Part shown: positions 34,363 through 46,003 of the stretch, piece by piece
Layout: every line of letters starts with the position of its first letter
Position numbering within the stretch: the stretch's first letter is position 1
From: Erodium maritimum
Lineage: Eukaryota > Streptophyta > Magnoliopsida > Geraniales > Geraniaceae
DNA: 64,000 nucleotides
Direction: 5' to 3'
Assembly: GCA_963921825.1 (NCBI GenBank)
Contig: OY997595.1
Span: 63,953,879-64,017,878 of the forward strand
Translations under genes and position numbers: made by a program
Notes under the pieces: generated by a model
The model's input: the letters and a program-made list of their open reading frames with translations, nothing else
The model's database searches: none
Told to the model about the DNA's origin: nothing

Positions 34363-34690
34363 TTTCTTTTTTTTATCGGCAAAACATAATTATTTGAAAT
34401 CTCTTACAAGGAGAAATAGGAGTTACGAGATCCAGCTACGATCATATGTCGATTTTTAAGGGAATACAAGAACAAAAAACCAAGATAGGGTATGCAAACC
34501 CTGAAGAACACTGTGATACTACAACAAGAAGAGACAAACCAACCCGCAAGAACAGCAACCTAAAAAACAAAAAGAGATGCTCAAATATTCTAACCATAAA
34601 ACTTAGAGCGATAAAAATACAGGTCTTAGGACATAAAAGTCTATTGGCTAGTTGGATTTCAACTTCTTGATAAATCACATCGAACTAGAT
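34363..34690 (-). mobile_element. LINE 3'-end fragment, minus strand
   Basis: Begins on the plus strand with an oligo(T) run then ATCGGCAAAACAT, which on the minus strand reads as the typical plant LINE end TTTTGCCGAT followed by poly(A). The rest is a short, T/G-rich (minus strand) body. Strongly 5'-truncated; target duplication not identified. Confidence 0.5.
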
Positions 34691-34749
34691 TCAAAACAGG
34701 TTTAAAAAGATGGTCCAGACACTAAAATAGCATGCCAACACACAACGTT

Positions 34750-34851
34750 AAATAAAATTGAGTGCATGAATGGTATTTAATTTGGGTTGGTTATGAGCTT
34801 AAATGAAATTGAGCCCACGTGTTATATTTAATTTGTGGTGGTTATGAGCTC
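34750..34851 (+). repeat. 51-bp direct duplication
   Basis: Two adjacent copies (34750-34800 and 34801-34851), sharing AAAT(A/G)AAATTGAG at the start and GGTTATGAGCT at the end, with moderate divergence. Confidence 0.75.
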
Positions 34852-34902
34852 ACCTGTCTTAATTAATCAATTAACGACAACCATAGAGCTTACATCTATT
34901 CA

Positions 34903-35184
34903 GAGCATCTACAATGCTCACCGTCTGCACAGTACTTGCGGAGAGCTGCTGACGGAGAGTATTAAAATAATGTTTTTGTGCCTCACCATTAGTTTATTGT
35001 CGGCGAAAAACATTAGCACCGTATAATGGTAAGTGGTAAGGTTTTTTTCTCCACAATTTTGCTCACCGCCAGCGTTGGGAAGAGGTGGTGAGCTCCTCGT
35101 CGGTCCTCACCACCAGCTCTCCGTGACCGACTACTCCCCGCTAACACCTCCCTACCAGCTCCCAGCCCACCATTATAGATACTC
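34903..35184 (-). mobile_element. Tourist-like (PIF/Harbinger) MITE, copy 2
   Basis: Termini GAGCATCTACAATG and, in reverse, GAGTATCTATAATG, flanked by TCA and TTA (a drifted TTA-type target). The interior matches the reverse complement of the copy at 22033-22319, for example GAGCAAAATTGTGGAGAAAAA. More diverged at its ends than copy 1. Confidence 0.85.
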
Positions 35185-35379
35185 TTAGCAGTAGCAGTAC
35201 CCACTTGTCCTAAATAAGGGTAGTTGTTACCCTATTTAAAGGGCCAGGATAGTCCTAATTAATTAATTAATGAAAAGTAAATAAATACATCACACCCATC
35301 GTTTAGGTGAAAGGACCACTTACATATGAGTGGCCAAAAATAGTGGCAACGTTCAAATGGATATATATGCCAACAACTT

Positions 35380-36367
35380 TTTTTTTGAAACGGTAAACGA
35401 AGATTTTCATTAATACCAAAAGGTAATCAAGTAGTACCAAAAGGTAATCAAGTAGGGCGAGGCGTAACCGTCCCGGATTCCAGATGTATGTCCAGGCCGA
35501 CCGTAGCAAGTCCGGCGCTCATGGACCCATAAAAGTAGACCACTTTGTATCGTGGTCACAAAACTCAGCCAACTCCTTACAACCGTTCCAATTATTCGGC
35601 CTAAAACAGCTATCGTCTCAAAACAACGAGACTTGAAATGAAAGACCCTAAACAACAAAATGTCTAAACAACAACTTATTCGACCTAAAACAGAATAGAA
35701 AAGCAGCACACGATCGAAAGAACAAACTACCAAGTCGGCGAAGCCAGATCTTCTAGACCCCGTGCCATTGGAGCGATCTGATGTCGGCCAATCTTCGTCT
35801 TGAGTCGCCCAGATCTTTCGAAGTAGTGCGGGAGGCGAGAGCAACGAGTCGATCCGCCACGGTTTGTCCGAGATCGAGGGTCCTGACTTCGGGTGCCGTG
35901 GAGTCAGACCCCGATCTATCGTCCTTCCTCCCGGATCCCAGATCCATCTAGGGAGCAGCAGGCCCCCGCCGGCGAGGGGTGACCCCGGGGCGGTAGGCCG
36001 CTGTAGATGGAGGGCGGCGCTTGGAGCCCGTCTTCCATAGAACAACAGGGGGGCCACTGTGGCTACTGGCTCGAAGGCGGGGCCGGTCCGGCGATGCTGG
36101 AACGGTAGCGCGAGACGAGGGAAAGACCGTGGCACGGCTTGAGCGTTGGACGGCGACCTGTGAGGGTAGACCGGCTGCAAAAAAGGACAAAAACAACAAA
36201 GTAAAACCCATAAATGGGTAGAGTGTACCCATAAATGGGTGTGTGGAGCGCATTCAAGAGAATCCATGGTGGAGTAAGGAAGGAGAAGGAGAGGGGGTAG
36301 GAGGGGAGGAGGCTGCATAAAGAGCACAGCCCCTTAGGGTTTCCAGTTCATTGGTGCAACTTAAACC
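35380..36367 (-). mobile_element. 988-bp non-autonomous retroposon with a ~300-codon ORF
   Basis: Perfect 16-bp target duplication TATATGCCAACAACTT (35364-35379 and 36368-36383). A poly(A) tail appears as oligo(T) at 35380, so the element reads on the minus strand. Near its 5' end is AAACCCTAAGG, a telo-box-like element common in plant promoters. One frame stays open for about 302 codons from the ATG at 36318 to about 35410, nearly the whole element. The product is Pro/Arg/Ser-rich and shows no domain I recognise (repeated HLWV, then a hydrophobic C-terminal half). It could be a functional ORF1-like protein or simply a young element without stops. No reverse transcriptase is present. Confidence 0.8.
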
Positions 36368-36383
36368 TATATGCCAACAACTT

Positions 36384-37917
36384 AATATACATTTAATCAC
36401 CCTTATTTTTGACTTAATGGTACAATATTATTAATCAAAGAATGAACTATATATTATTATATTTCATATTTGGAGATTAAATAATATGGTAATTTTATAT
36501 AATAAACTAAATCAGTCAAAATAGTGATTAAATTGATAAAACATTATGGGTGATAATTTAGAGTGGCATAGAGATATGGAGAGCAGTTGAAATGGTTACC
36601 TTAAAGTCCCATTGTCTCAAGTTGAAGGGACATATTGATAAAACCCTAGGACTTGCCATCGTCACTTGCCATGTAAATGCTCCATCTCTTAGACTATTGA
36701 GATAGCAAAAATAAACCCTAATACACACTGTGTTTCTTGTTTTGTTTTTTTCTTTCACTAGCCCCCACCACATTTCTATTTCCATTACAAATTCATATTT
36801 ATTCGTATAGTTTAATTTCGAAAGAAAAAAAAAATAGTCATGTTGATTTAATTTAAACAATAGTTTGTTTTCGAAATTCATTCTACGAGGAACATTCTAT
36901 TTATCGTTATGTTAATCAAAATTGCATCCTCTATTAAATTAAAAATGTATTCATTAATGAAACCTTAACTACAAAATGACTGAAGTCGGAGGTTTTTGAA
37001 CACAAACAAGGTAAATTTATTAAAGAAAATAACGTCCAAGGGAAACGACTTGCAATAAGCTTTCTGGAAAGCAAACCAAAATCACACCTAAACGAAAAAA
37101 AAAGTGAAAGGAAGCCTAAATATCATGAGACGAACAGTAAAGTAACAAAGCTACTATAAATTCATTCTAACGTGTTGTTTCCAGTGTCTGCCTATTATAG
37201 TGATCCTAATCATCGGGACAATCGTAGGAAAAGAGAAAAAAGACTTTGTCTACCATGCATAACCGAGCTTGATATGCATAACTGGACTATACAAACTCCT
37301 ACAAACCCAGCTTTTACCCCCTCTGATATTAGTAAGGGCCTTTGAAGACGTGCTAGATCCTAGCCTAATAAGAACTTGTCTTGTCGATATTTAGTGGAAC
37401 TGGCGTCACCTCTTTATCAATGGGCAGAAAGTATCCACGAACAACCCATTGACCATGTAAGCTCTTGTAGGGATAGGCGAGGGTAGTAACCACCCCTCAC
37501 ATGCGTCATTTCAGCCTCACTCATACCATTACCGATATCGTCCACAAGCAGTACGCCAAATCTAGATTTTCCAATCTCCTTGAGGGTATCGACCTCCCCC
37601 TTCACTGCGTCTCTAGATACACTACCCCCTATCCTTGTCCCTCACGATCAGTGAAAAAGGGTTCACCACCATAGGAATACATTTTTCCAGGGTGCCAATC
37701 TCCTAAATTATCGGAGAAGTGATCCAAAATCACATCTACACTATTACGAGTACGTGTTGAAAGTTAGTAGCTAACAGAATCCTATTTTGATAAGGTTATT
37801 GTTACAACCGAGTCTGAGTCAGCACGCCACGCCAGCAGTAGACGAGTCAACGAACCACGCTGGCATCAAAACGCCGTGTTTCATTAACCGAAGACGCACG
37901 CGAATAATGTAAGACCC
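36384..37917. other. Unresolved interval, possibly decayed retroelement sequence
   Basis: AT-rich to about 37000. After that the sequence is more balanced, with a minus-strand frame (37605-37417, EIGKSRFGVLLVDDI…) that reads like coding sequence but that I cannot assign. The last 100 bp (from about 37850) continue beyond the solo LTR at 42270, so the LTR landed inside this sequence. Confidence 0.35.
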
Positions 37918-38454
37918 GCTTCCGGTCGAACCGATGACTCAAGAAGTCACTCGGGACTTTTCCGGAACCCAAACGAATTAGCCATCATCACGGTTGGCTT
38001 CGGGGGAGAAATCCCTTTCGTTTGAGTATAATATTGAAGAAAGTCAATTTTGGTCAAAACGAGACTTTTTATCGACTAAAGCATTATTTTATTGTGCTGG
38101 AATTTAATTTGGGGAAAAAGTAAATAACCTTTGGACACTTGTCCCCTTTTGGTTGAAAGAGAGAAAAAGGGATAGTCATAGACCCTTTTACCCTCCCAAA
38201 AGCTACTACAAGGAATTCTAGCTCAAGGGCTTTTTGGACATTGCTACATCTAGGTATTATATGAGATTGGAGAAGCAAAATCAATTCATTTTTATCTTGG
38301 TGTAGCCGAAATTTAGAGGAGGAGCAAGGGAGAAGAGCTCCCATGGAGGTTTGAAGGAAAATCAAGGAAGAAGAGGCCACTTGAAGTCTTCCTCTAGCCA
38401 TCCCTCCTCAAAATCACTACCATCTTCTTCATCTCAACATTCTAGAGGTAATGG

Positions 38455-40141
38455 TGTTAGTCTTAGTGCCCGTAGTTCAATCCTAAATGTCCAAATGTAT
38501 ATATCATCGTTAGCAATAAAATTAAAGCGGCTTTATATTACTTATGTGTTGGAGTAATATATCGATGTGTGCTCTGATCTATGCCCACCATGCGAATAGA
38601 ACCATAGATCGAGATAGATCACACTCGATGGGTCCCTAGTCAACAAAGCTTCACTAGAAGCGACTAGTATGAAAGATGGCTCTTTATGGCTTACGTTCTG
38701 TTAGTCATTGGAATGGGATTCCGGAGTCTGATCATAGATATCATGTGGGACATGATATTGGACGACTCGCCCTGAATATGTGCCATAGATTAAGTCATGA
38801 ACATATTCAGTGTTGTAGCTTGTCATGTATCCTTAGACCAAGGAGTCTTTGTGATCGTTATGTAGTCAACAACTGAGTTTGACCTGAGCCTAACGTTGTC
38901 CGTAACAGGGCTTCCATAACGGTCAGGATTGGCTTGGGGACGGGCAACATGAGTGACACGAAAGACGGCTAAGGGATTTATCCCTCATACTAAGGTATGG
39001 GAAAGATATCGGTTCTCGGCCACTTGATCGAGAGTGACTGGAAGAATAGCATGGCCATGCACATGATATTGGGTATCATATCTTCAGTCATCTCACATAT
39101 CAAGGAACGGTGATTGAGAATAATAAGGATGACGGCTCTATGCCTTATCTCAATCAGGATATCGGAGATAAAAGGATAATGACAGGGACGACGGAAAGGT
39201 TAGAATCGACAGGGTCGATTCGTTATGTAGTGTCAGGCAATACTAAAGTCTCGTTAGTTTCCACTTAAATAGGATCAAGTAAAATGGGATTTTACGTTGA
39301 TCTATTGACATGCATAAACCTAAGGGTCACACCGGAGGATGAAACTCATTGACACATTTATGGAGAATGGCCAAAAGGGAGTTGTCTCGGGACATGACCA
39401 AAACTGGGTTTTGGGTCATGTGCCCGTAAGTGAATAGGACTTTACAGATCGAGACAAGGCTTGGAGTCTTGGGATTGATCGCGTCGGATAATGTTGGACA
39501 TTTCCGGTATGGAAGGCATGGAGGCGATGAGCGAATCACGGGACCTCGTTGGAAATGGCCACGGGCCATGTTCCAAGAGGCCCATGAAAGGCCCATGCAA
39601 CCAAGGCCCATGGAACTAATTAATCAAGTCTTGATTAATTAGTACTAAGTAAGCAAGACAAGGATTAAGGTGTTGGTGATTCACCACCTAACCCAATCTT
39701 GTCTTGCCATACTTTGTCCTATTTACACCTTACTTGACACCATACTTGTCCCATGCCTTTAGTTGGACAAGTATGAGTTTTTTTATGTTTAAGTCATCTT
39801 TTTTCAACATAACAAACACAAGACAAGAATAGGAAACACATTTTCTCTCCCTCTTCCATGGCCATTTCGGGTTTGCTAGTTTCCACCTCCATGTTTGTGT
39901 TCTTGAGTCCTCAAAGAGAAGAACTACGTGGCTTTGATTCCCATGTGGATACGTAGGCGTCTTGGAGACTCAAGCCAATCATTCGTTAACCGGTGTTCTT
40001 GTTTTGGTAAGAACTAGTGCTGAATTTTTCTCTTGTTAATCCATTCTTTGTTAGTTGTTTCATGGTTTTAATTGTCTCTTGGTTTTCATTGATTTTCCGC
40101 TGCGAGTTGGTTCATCTCCAACACTACCTCGAGACCCAACA
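38455..40141 (+). repeat. Solo LTR (1687 bp), copia-like (SIRE/Maximus style), nested in the outer solo LTR
   Basis: Starts TGTTAGTCTTAGTGCCC and ends GAGACCCAACA, with a perfect 5-bp target duplication AATGG (38450-38454 and 40142-40146). The start and the long GA-rich body resemble copia SIRE-type LTRs; that assignment is by recall. It is younger than the outer LTR because it interrupts it. No internal region remains. Confidence 0.85.
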
Positions 40142-40484
40142 AATGGAACTCTCTAATCCTCATTTCTCTTCATCTCTTTTCATGGGTTTGGGGTGAAATT
40201 GCTAGATGATGTTGGGTTTGAGTAGAAATGGTGGGAGATGTTGTTGATGAGAAGCTTTGTGGAGTTTTTGTTGAGAAATCATTGGTTTGTTGGGGCTTTT
40301 GAGTTGGGTTTGATTTGATGAATCATTGGAAAGTTGTTTGTGTGTTGATTCCTACCATGGGTAGAGAAGTATTGAAGGATTTGGACTGTTTTGGGAGTTG
40401 GAAGGGGTAAAATTCTGGGTTGAAGGTGGTTTTTCGGAAAAAAGGAGTTGGAGGTTGAAGAAGGGCGAAACTGCCCTGGTGCGC

Positions 40485-40630
40485 CACAGATCCGTGACGG
40501 ATCCCGTGACGGGCGACGTCACGGCTCCGTGAGGGAGTCCGTGACGGCACTCGTCACGGCTCCGTGACGGTAACCGTGAGGGTTAACGTCACGGATCCGT
40601 GACCAGGTCCGTGACCAGGTCCGTGGCAGA
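40485..40630 (+). repeat. CCGTGACGG/CCGTCACGG cluster in the outer solo LTR
   Basis: About ten copies of a short GC-rich motif in both orientations (CCGTGACGG, CGTCACGGC, CCGTGAGGG) within about 145 bp. Each copy contains TGACG or CGTCA, the core bound by TGA/bZIP factors, and two read GACGTCAC or AACGTCAC. The regulatory role is inference. Confidence 0.8.
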
Positions 40631-42356
40631 CCAGAGTGAGGGTTTCTTGAGGGTTTTGCAACTTGGTTTTGAGCTGAACTTCGGAAGGGTTTGGGGGGTT
40701 TTTCTTGCTGTTTAAGTGGAGTCTAATTTAGCGTTTCTTTGTGTCCAAGACTTTGGGGATCGAGCTAGAGGAGCAAGGATCGCGCCGGGACCCGAGTGAA
40801 GAGCGGAGTGGTGATCACCGGGCTTCATCAAAGCGTTGAGCGGAAGACCTTGAGGTAGGGAAAGCCTTAACCTCTCGTTTATGATGCTTAGTATGCATGT
40901 TAGGTTAATAAAATTGGAAAGGTCCTAGAAATGCCTATAGGATGCGAATAACTAGCATAATCGTCTTTCAATTACTAATAACCGGGAGTGTCTAGTGGTG
41001 ACCGATTAGGATGCCAATCACTAGTGTAACTCGCTTTCAATACGTGGGAATTGTTTGTCTGGTAGAGGAGCCTTGGCAAAGCCCTCGGATTAGTTGCGTG
41101 ATAGGATCACATGCTTGGTTGTTGGTTGCTTAGTAGATAGGCTAAAGAGTCTAATGGAACTAGTTGAATTGCATGTGTGAATGCTCTTTTGAAGGTTTTT
41201 ATGATTGGTTGATTCGACTCGTACTTGATCGTTGATTGTATTCGAATGATTACTTGATTTACTTAAATGGTTGTTTGGAGCATCGAGTATGACTGATTGT
41301 ACCGAGCGGTGCAATCAGGTGATCGATGCTCCGGTGGTTCGAAACTGGTAAGTGAACGGTAAGTTGGGATTGTGTGATTGGTGTGCTATGATTACGTGAT
41401 TCGTGTACTGCGTGTTGTGGTGAATTGGTGATGTGTGAGTTATGTGTGCAAATGAATTGGTGGTTGTCGAGATTGGATTATTTCGTGTTTCAGTTGAGTG
41501 CATTACTAAACTATTATATGATGGTGGTTGTCACAGTATGGTACCTACACCGTTGAGGAGTCCGGTGTAGGATGAGATAGTGATTATAGTTGATACGGTA
41601 TGGTACCTACACCGTTGAGGAGTCCGGTGTAGGATGGTATTATGGTTACTTGTTGATTTACCCAAGTGTATGCTCCCTATGGGAGTAATACCTTGGTTCC
41701 CGAGGACATAAAATCCTTTGGAGACGTTTCTGAGAATCCCGATGATAAGCGCCCCGAAGGGTTGTTTCCGGTCGCCTCAATGTTATGCGTCTCCTCTGGA
41801 TTTGAGGGAAAATCCGAGAGGACACATCATATGTGGATCGGAGGGTGGAGACTTCATGTGCCACGGCATTGAACGGGGTTATCTATTATCCGTGTTCGTT
41901 AAGATCTATATTGTTGACTTGCTGTTGACTTATTTGAGTTTAAGGTCCACCTTGTTATGAGTTTTCTCTACTGAGCGCAAGCTCACCCCTGTGAGTTTAT
42001 TGTTGTGTTTACAGGCTTGATTGAGGAGTAGAGGCTCGGGAGCTTCTTGGTGTGGGTGTCCTTAGCGACTTCGTTTATTCTATTTTTGTTTGGAACAGAT
42101 TTTGTAGAGGATTATTATTACACCCCTGGAGGGTTATTTATGTCTTAAACTAATTTTGCTGTTACTTATTGGAGTTTTCTGGAACCTTTTGTTAAATTGT
42201 TATCTCTTTTATTCATGCTTTACTAGTCATGCCTCGAGTCCGGGCAAGAACCGGATTTGGGGCGTGACAAATAAGAAGCCACGTCAGCGTCTTCAACCTT
42301 CGGTTCCTTCGCCGCCAAGGAAGAGGAGCTGAGTCCGTTAGAAGGTAGTTACAGGT

Positions 42357-42582
42357 TGTTAGGGAGTTAGCTGTCAATGTCAGAGTTTGTTAGAGGTCAG
42401 GCCACGTGGCTCGGGTCACGGAAGCATATAAAATGTGACCTCGCGCCATGGACGCCTTAGCTTGATTGATAATGAGTGAAAGAGAGGAATTGTAGAGAGA
42501 GCTTGATCTGAAATGGTCAGAGCACTTCTGTAATTCTACCCATATTCAATAAAGATTACTTTCTCCGATCCACATCCTAACA
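42357..42582 (+). repeat. Short LTR (226 bp), copia-like
   Basis: Bounded by TGTTAGG and CCTAACA. Contains a TATA box (CATATAAAATG, about 42427) and a polyadenylation signal (CAATAAAG, about 42546), the expected U3-R layout. The 5-bp flanks do not match, so it is more likely the 3' LTR of the element into which the outer solo LTR inserted than a solo LTR. Fossil. Confidence 0.6.
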
Positions 42583-43176
42583 GTTATTATGTTTCCTTTT
42601 TCTTAGGATCAATAATGTGGTAATGGTAGTTAATTCAGTAAAGGGTAGTTTTTATTATTATGAGTCTATTATTAAGGAGTCCACTTTGTATTGAAAGTCT
42701 ATAAATGACTACTCCAAATATACAATGAGAATTAGAGCAAATATTCTTTAATTAATCTCTTGTCTCCATTTTTCTATATTTGATATTTTCTTTACCTTTT
42801 GTATCAAAGCCTCAAGGGCGTGAAGAAGATGGTTGTAGAAAAATAGAGCAAGGATGACACAACTATCACTACCAATATTCAAAGGTGAAAACTACGAATA
42901 TTGGAGCATAAAGATGAAGTCTCTCTTCAAATCTCAAGATGTATGGGATTTTGTAGAGAATGGCTACAATGAGAAAGACGAGGAAGCAAAGGGGGAGGAG
43001 CCTGTGAAAAAGGACACTAAGGCGTTATTCATCATTCACCAAGCAGTGCATGAAACGATTTTATCAAAAATTACAAGAGCTTCGACGACAAAGGAAGCAT
43101 GGACAATCTTGCAGGTGGCATGTCATGGTTTATAAACGGTAGTAGTTGTCAAACTGCAAACACTACATAGAGATTT

Positions 43177-45864
43177 ACCTTAGTCGGGCTCTTGATCCTC
43201 ACCTGAAACCTCGCAGAACCCGAAGGCGGTTGCGGCGACTTTATCAAAAACTTGTGCGGAGATTCTCACCTTGTCAATTTCGTTTTAGAGGGTAATAACT
43301 CCAACTGAGGGTCTCTCTTCCGAACGGCGCTGCTTACGGTTCCAGATCTAGGAACAGAGACAGTCCGATTGTCAAGGGTACCTCCCTCCCTCGACTCAGT
43401 ACGCAGACCCATAACCCGGTAACCGTACCCTCCTCACCATTCAATTGCCTCTCCACCACACTTGCATCTGCAGGAGAAACCATATCGCAAGTAATGAGGC
43501 TAGTATTGATGTCCAGGTTTGTCCCATTTGGAGGTCCGATTGGAGGAGGAAAGGAAGCCCTAAATAATTGCGAGTCGGGGAGGGAAAAGCAAGCAATCGA
43601 GACTGCGTTTTCAGGTGAGGAAAGTGGTGCTCGTCTAGGGTTGGAGAAGCCAGTTTCCGTTCCAAAGAGGGATGTCGAGGACCCTCTCCCTCGACATCCA
43701 CGGTTTCAGGCGACAAAGGCTCTACAACCTGATACGGTGTTTGTCCTCAATCTCCCGGAGGGCTCTACCAAAGATGGAGTAAAAGCCATTTTCAGCAATT
43801 TTGGAGAAACGGAGCACATTCATCTGCCCTACAATCCAAATAACAGAGGTATATATTTCGGTTTTTTCCGTTTTAGGGCAGGAGTGGATCTGGCAAAGGT
43901 AGTGAGTTCCACCAATGGATCCAAGTTGGGGTCAAACAAGCTTTTTGTGGCTCAGGCGTGGGAAAGGAATAAGGGGTGGGAGAGAGCTTCAAGGAAGGAT
44001 TTGAGGAACCTTCTAAACAAAAAGGCAGTTGTGCAATCAACTCGCCCTTAGTCTGGACATGGTAATTCAATTCTAGTTCAGATGGAAGTGGAGGAGAAGC
44101 TGAAAGTGGAGGCTAGAAAAGGGTGGCTGGGGGTCCTCCATGGAAATTTAAGCCCAAAGATGCTGCAAGAGGAGTTTGGCAGGCAAGGGGTCTATGATAT
44201 TCTGATCAAGTCTTTGGGAAGCAGAGTGGTAATGGTCTCCTGTGATGATAGTGCTCTCGAGGAAAGAAGGGTAGAAAGCAGATGGTCGTGGCTATCCCAA
44301 TGGTTGACAATGGGATTAGACAAGGAACCCCTTTTGTTGAAAGGAGGTTTTTACTGATGGTTGAGAGTTCAAGGGGTTCCAATTCATTTCTGGACGAGGA
44401 AGAACTTTGAGAGAATTGCAGGAGTTTTGGGGGAGGTGGTGATGGTTCATCCACAATCGGTTGCAGGTTTGGATTGTGATGAAGCCTTCGTGCTATTGCA
44501 CTCGCAACATGAGTGCATCACAGAGCAATTGGTAAGAGTATCTTTCGAAGAATATTCGTGCATCATCCTTGTGTCTGAAGTCCAAGCTAATCAAGTGCCA
44601 TTGTCTCTCCCGATCCAAGACAAAGTGGATAGCTGGTTGTCGCGTAGCCCTAACAAACCAGCGAAAGTGAACTCAGCTGCAGAAGGCAACCGATTTTCTT
44701 CCCCTGTGAGTGCTAATCAATCTGACTGTCTTGGCTCTACTGAAGCGCATTCCCCTGATACTTCAACAGTGCCCATGCATCCAATAGTAGAGCAGGCTGA
44801 AGTTTTCAGTTCAGTGCCTCAAACAAAATTGGCAAGTGAAGATTCTGAAAAAACAATCTCTGGTAGTGTGATCTCAAAAAAGAAAAATAAGAAGCTGATT
44901 TTGAAGGCGAGGGACAGAGTCGACTCTCAAACTACTTTGAACGATCGATAGATTGCCAAGGAAACGTACGGGCCGAGCCTTGATTTGCGAGCTCAAAGGA
45001 ATTTGCAGGCTGCAGAAAAGGCTTGGGCCTTTTGCAAGCTCTATGGGCTTCAAATCAAAGTCATATGGAGAACAGTTTAGGCGTGAGTTGGAGATGCTAA
45101 ACGCAGAACTTGGTGCGAACTCGAGGGATTGAGACAGTGGGACTGAACCGGATTCTGACGCAGAGTCGGACGGGGGAAGCAGTGTCGCCTTTGTATCTTC
45201 CTCCTGATGGGTGTTTCTTTCCTCTCATGGAACGTGAGAGGTGCCTCTTCAGTTCAGAAGAGGAGTGCGTTGAGGGAGGTAATCAGAAAGCGAAAACCGA
45301 AGTTCATCCTGCTACAAGAAACTAAATTTGTAAGTCCCCCTTCAAATTTCCTATAGAACTTGTGGTTTGAGGAGTGATTGTTCTTGTCAGTGGGTGCCTG
45401 CTGAAGGTAAATCCGGAGGTTTAGTTACTAGTTGGAATGACAGTTCCTTTACTATGATTCGGTATAAGCTGTTACTGAATGTGTTGTTTTTTTTTGGGGG
45501 GGGGGGGGGGGGGGGGGGGGGTAAGACAGGTTCAGTTGCACAGGAATTTTGTACTGTCAATGCGTATGCTCCGTGCGATAGTCGGGCCAAGGAGGAGTTG
45601 TGGGGAACTTTGCTGGCTGAATGTCTGCAGGTACCCTTTTGTGAGCTACAAGAGCTCCCTTCGTTCCAAAGGTTATAAACTTTGATGTTGGTGTTTTCTG
45701 TTTGTTTCTTTCTACTGTTTTTAGTTTTGAGTTTAGATCGTTGATAGGGTTAAACTTCGTGAGGTTTAGCGACTTGTTTGTAGCTCTTTGTAATCTCGTT
45801 ATAGCCGACTTTCAGGCTACCTATCATTTCGACGGGGATATATTAAACATCTCTGATAAAAAAA
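43177..45864 (+). mobile_element. L1-type LINE with deleted reverse transcriptase, inserted in copia gag
   Basis: Perfect 15-bp target duplication ACTACATAGAGATTT (43162-43176 and 45865-45879) and a tail TCTCTGATAAAAAAA. ORF1 (43494-44951) has an RRM-like domain (TVFVLNLPEGSTKDGVKAIF; YFGFFRF as RNP1), then a DUF4283-like region around VPIHFWTRKNFERIAG. It is broken by a TAG after codon 183 and a TGA at 44356. ORF2 starts at 45207 with MGVSFLSWNVRGASS and LLQETKF, the 5' end of the AP endonuclease. Only about 150 endonuclease codons remain before the sequence jumps to the 3' UTR (about 45640). An internal deletion has removed the rest of the endonuclease and all of the reverse transcriptase. 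Confidence 0.92.
45486..45521 (+). repeat. T10-G26 homopolymer in the LINE endonuclease region
   Basis: Ten T residues followed by 26 G. It interrupts the endonuclease reading frame between codons for LLNVLFFF and KTGSVAQEF. The length is uncertain for technical reasons. The sense strand has strong G-quadruplex potential. Confidence 0.9.
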
Positions 45865-46003
45865 ACTACATAGAGATTTTGAGAACATTCAAATGAAGGC
45901 TGGTGAAGATGTGCAAGCCTATTTCTCAAGGATCACTAGCACATTGAATCAGTTGAGAGCTTATGGTGATACCATAAGTAACAAAACAATTTGACGATTA
46001 GCC

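Larger units (their letters stand above)
37918..42269 (+). repeat. Solo LTR, same family as 23391-25964, carrying a nested solo LTR
   Basis: Starts TGTAAGACCCGCTTCCGG, ends GGATTTGGGGCGTGACA, with a perfect 5-bp target duplication AATAA (37913-37917 and 42270-42274). Without the nested element its own length is about 2.66 kb, close to the 2.57-kb relative. A 38-bp unit beginning TATGGTACCTACACCG occurs twice (about 41536 and 41603). No internal domain is present, so it is a solo LTR. The Ty3/gypsy assignment is inference from LTR style. Confidence 0.87.
42583..46000 (+). mobile_element. Copia fragment: LTR end, primer site and gag, split by an L1
   Basis: An LTR-like A/T-rich stretch ends near 42800 and is followed by TTGTATCAAAGCC, a weak initiator-tRNA primer site. 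Gag then begins at 42854 with MTQLSLPIFKGENYEYWSIK, the classic start of plant copia gag (DUF4219/UBN2). It runs to about 43161, where an L1 interrupts it. Gag-like sequence resumes at about 45880 and fades near 45990. Pol is absent. A broken fossil. Confidence 0.85.

Noticed and set aside
35297-35310. Possible LTR or gene start left of the 988-bp retroposon
   Set aside because: The 16-bp target duplication and oligo(T) at 35380 explain the boundary; nothing further is needed.
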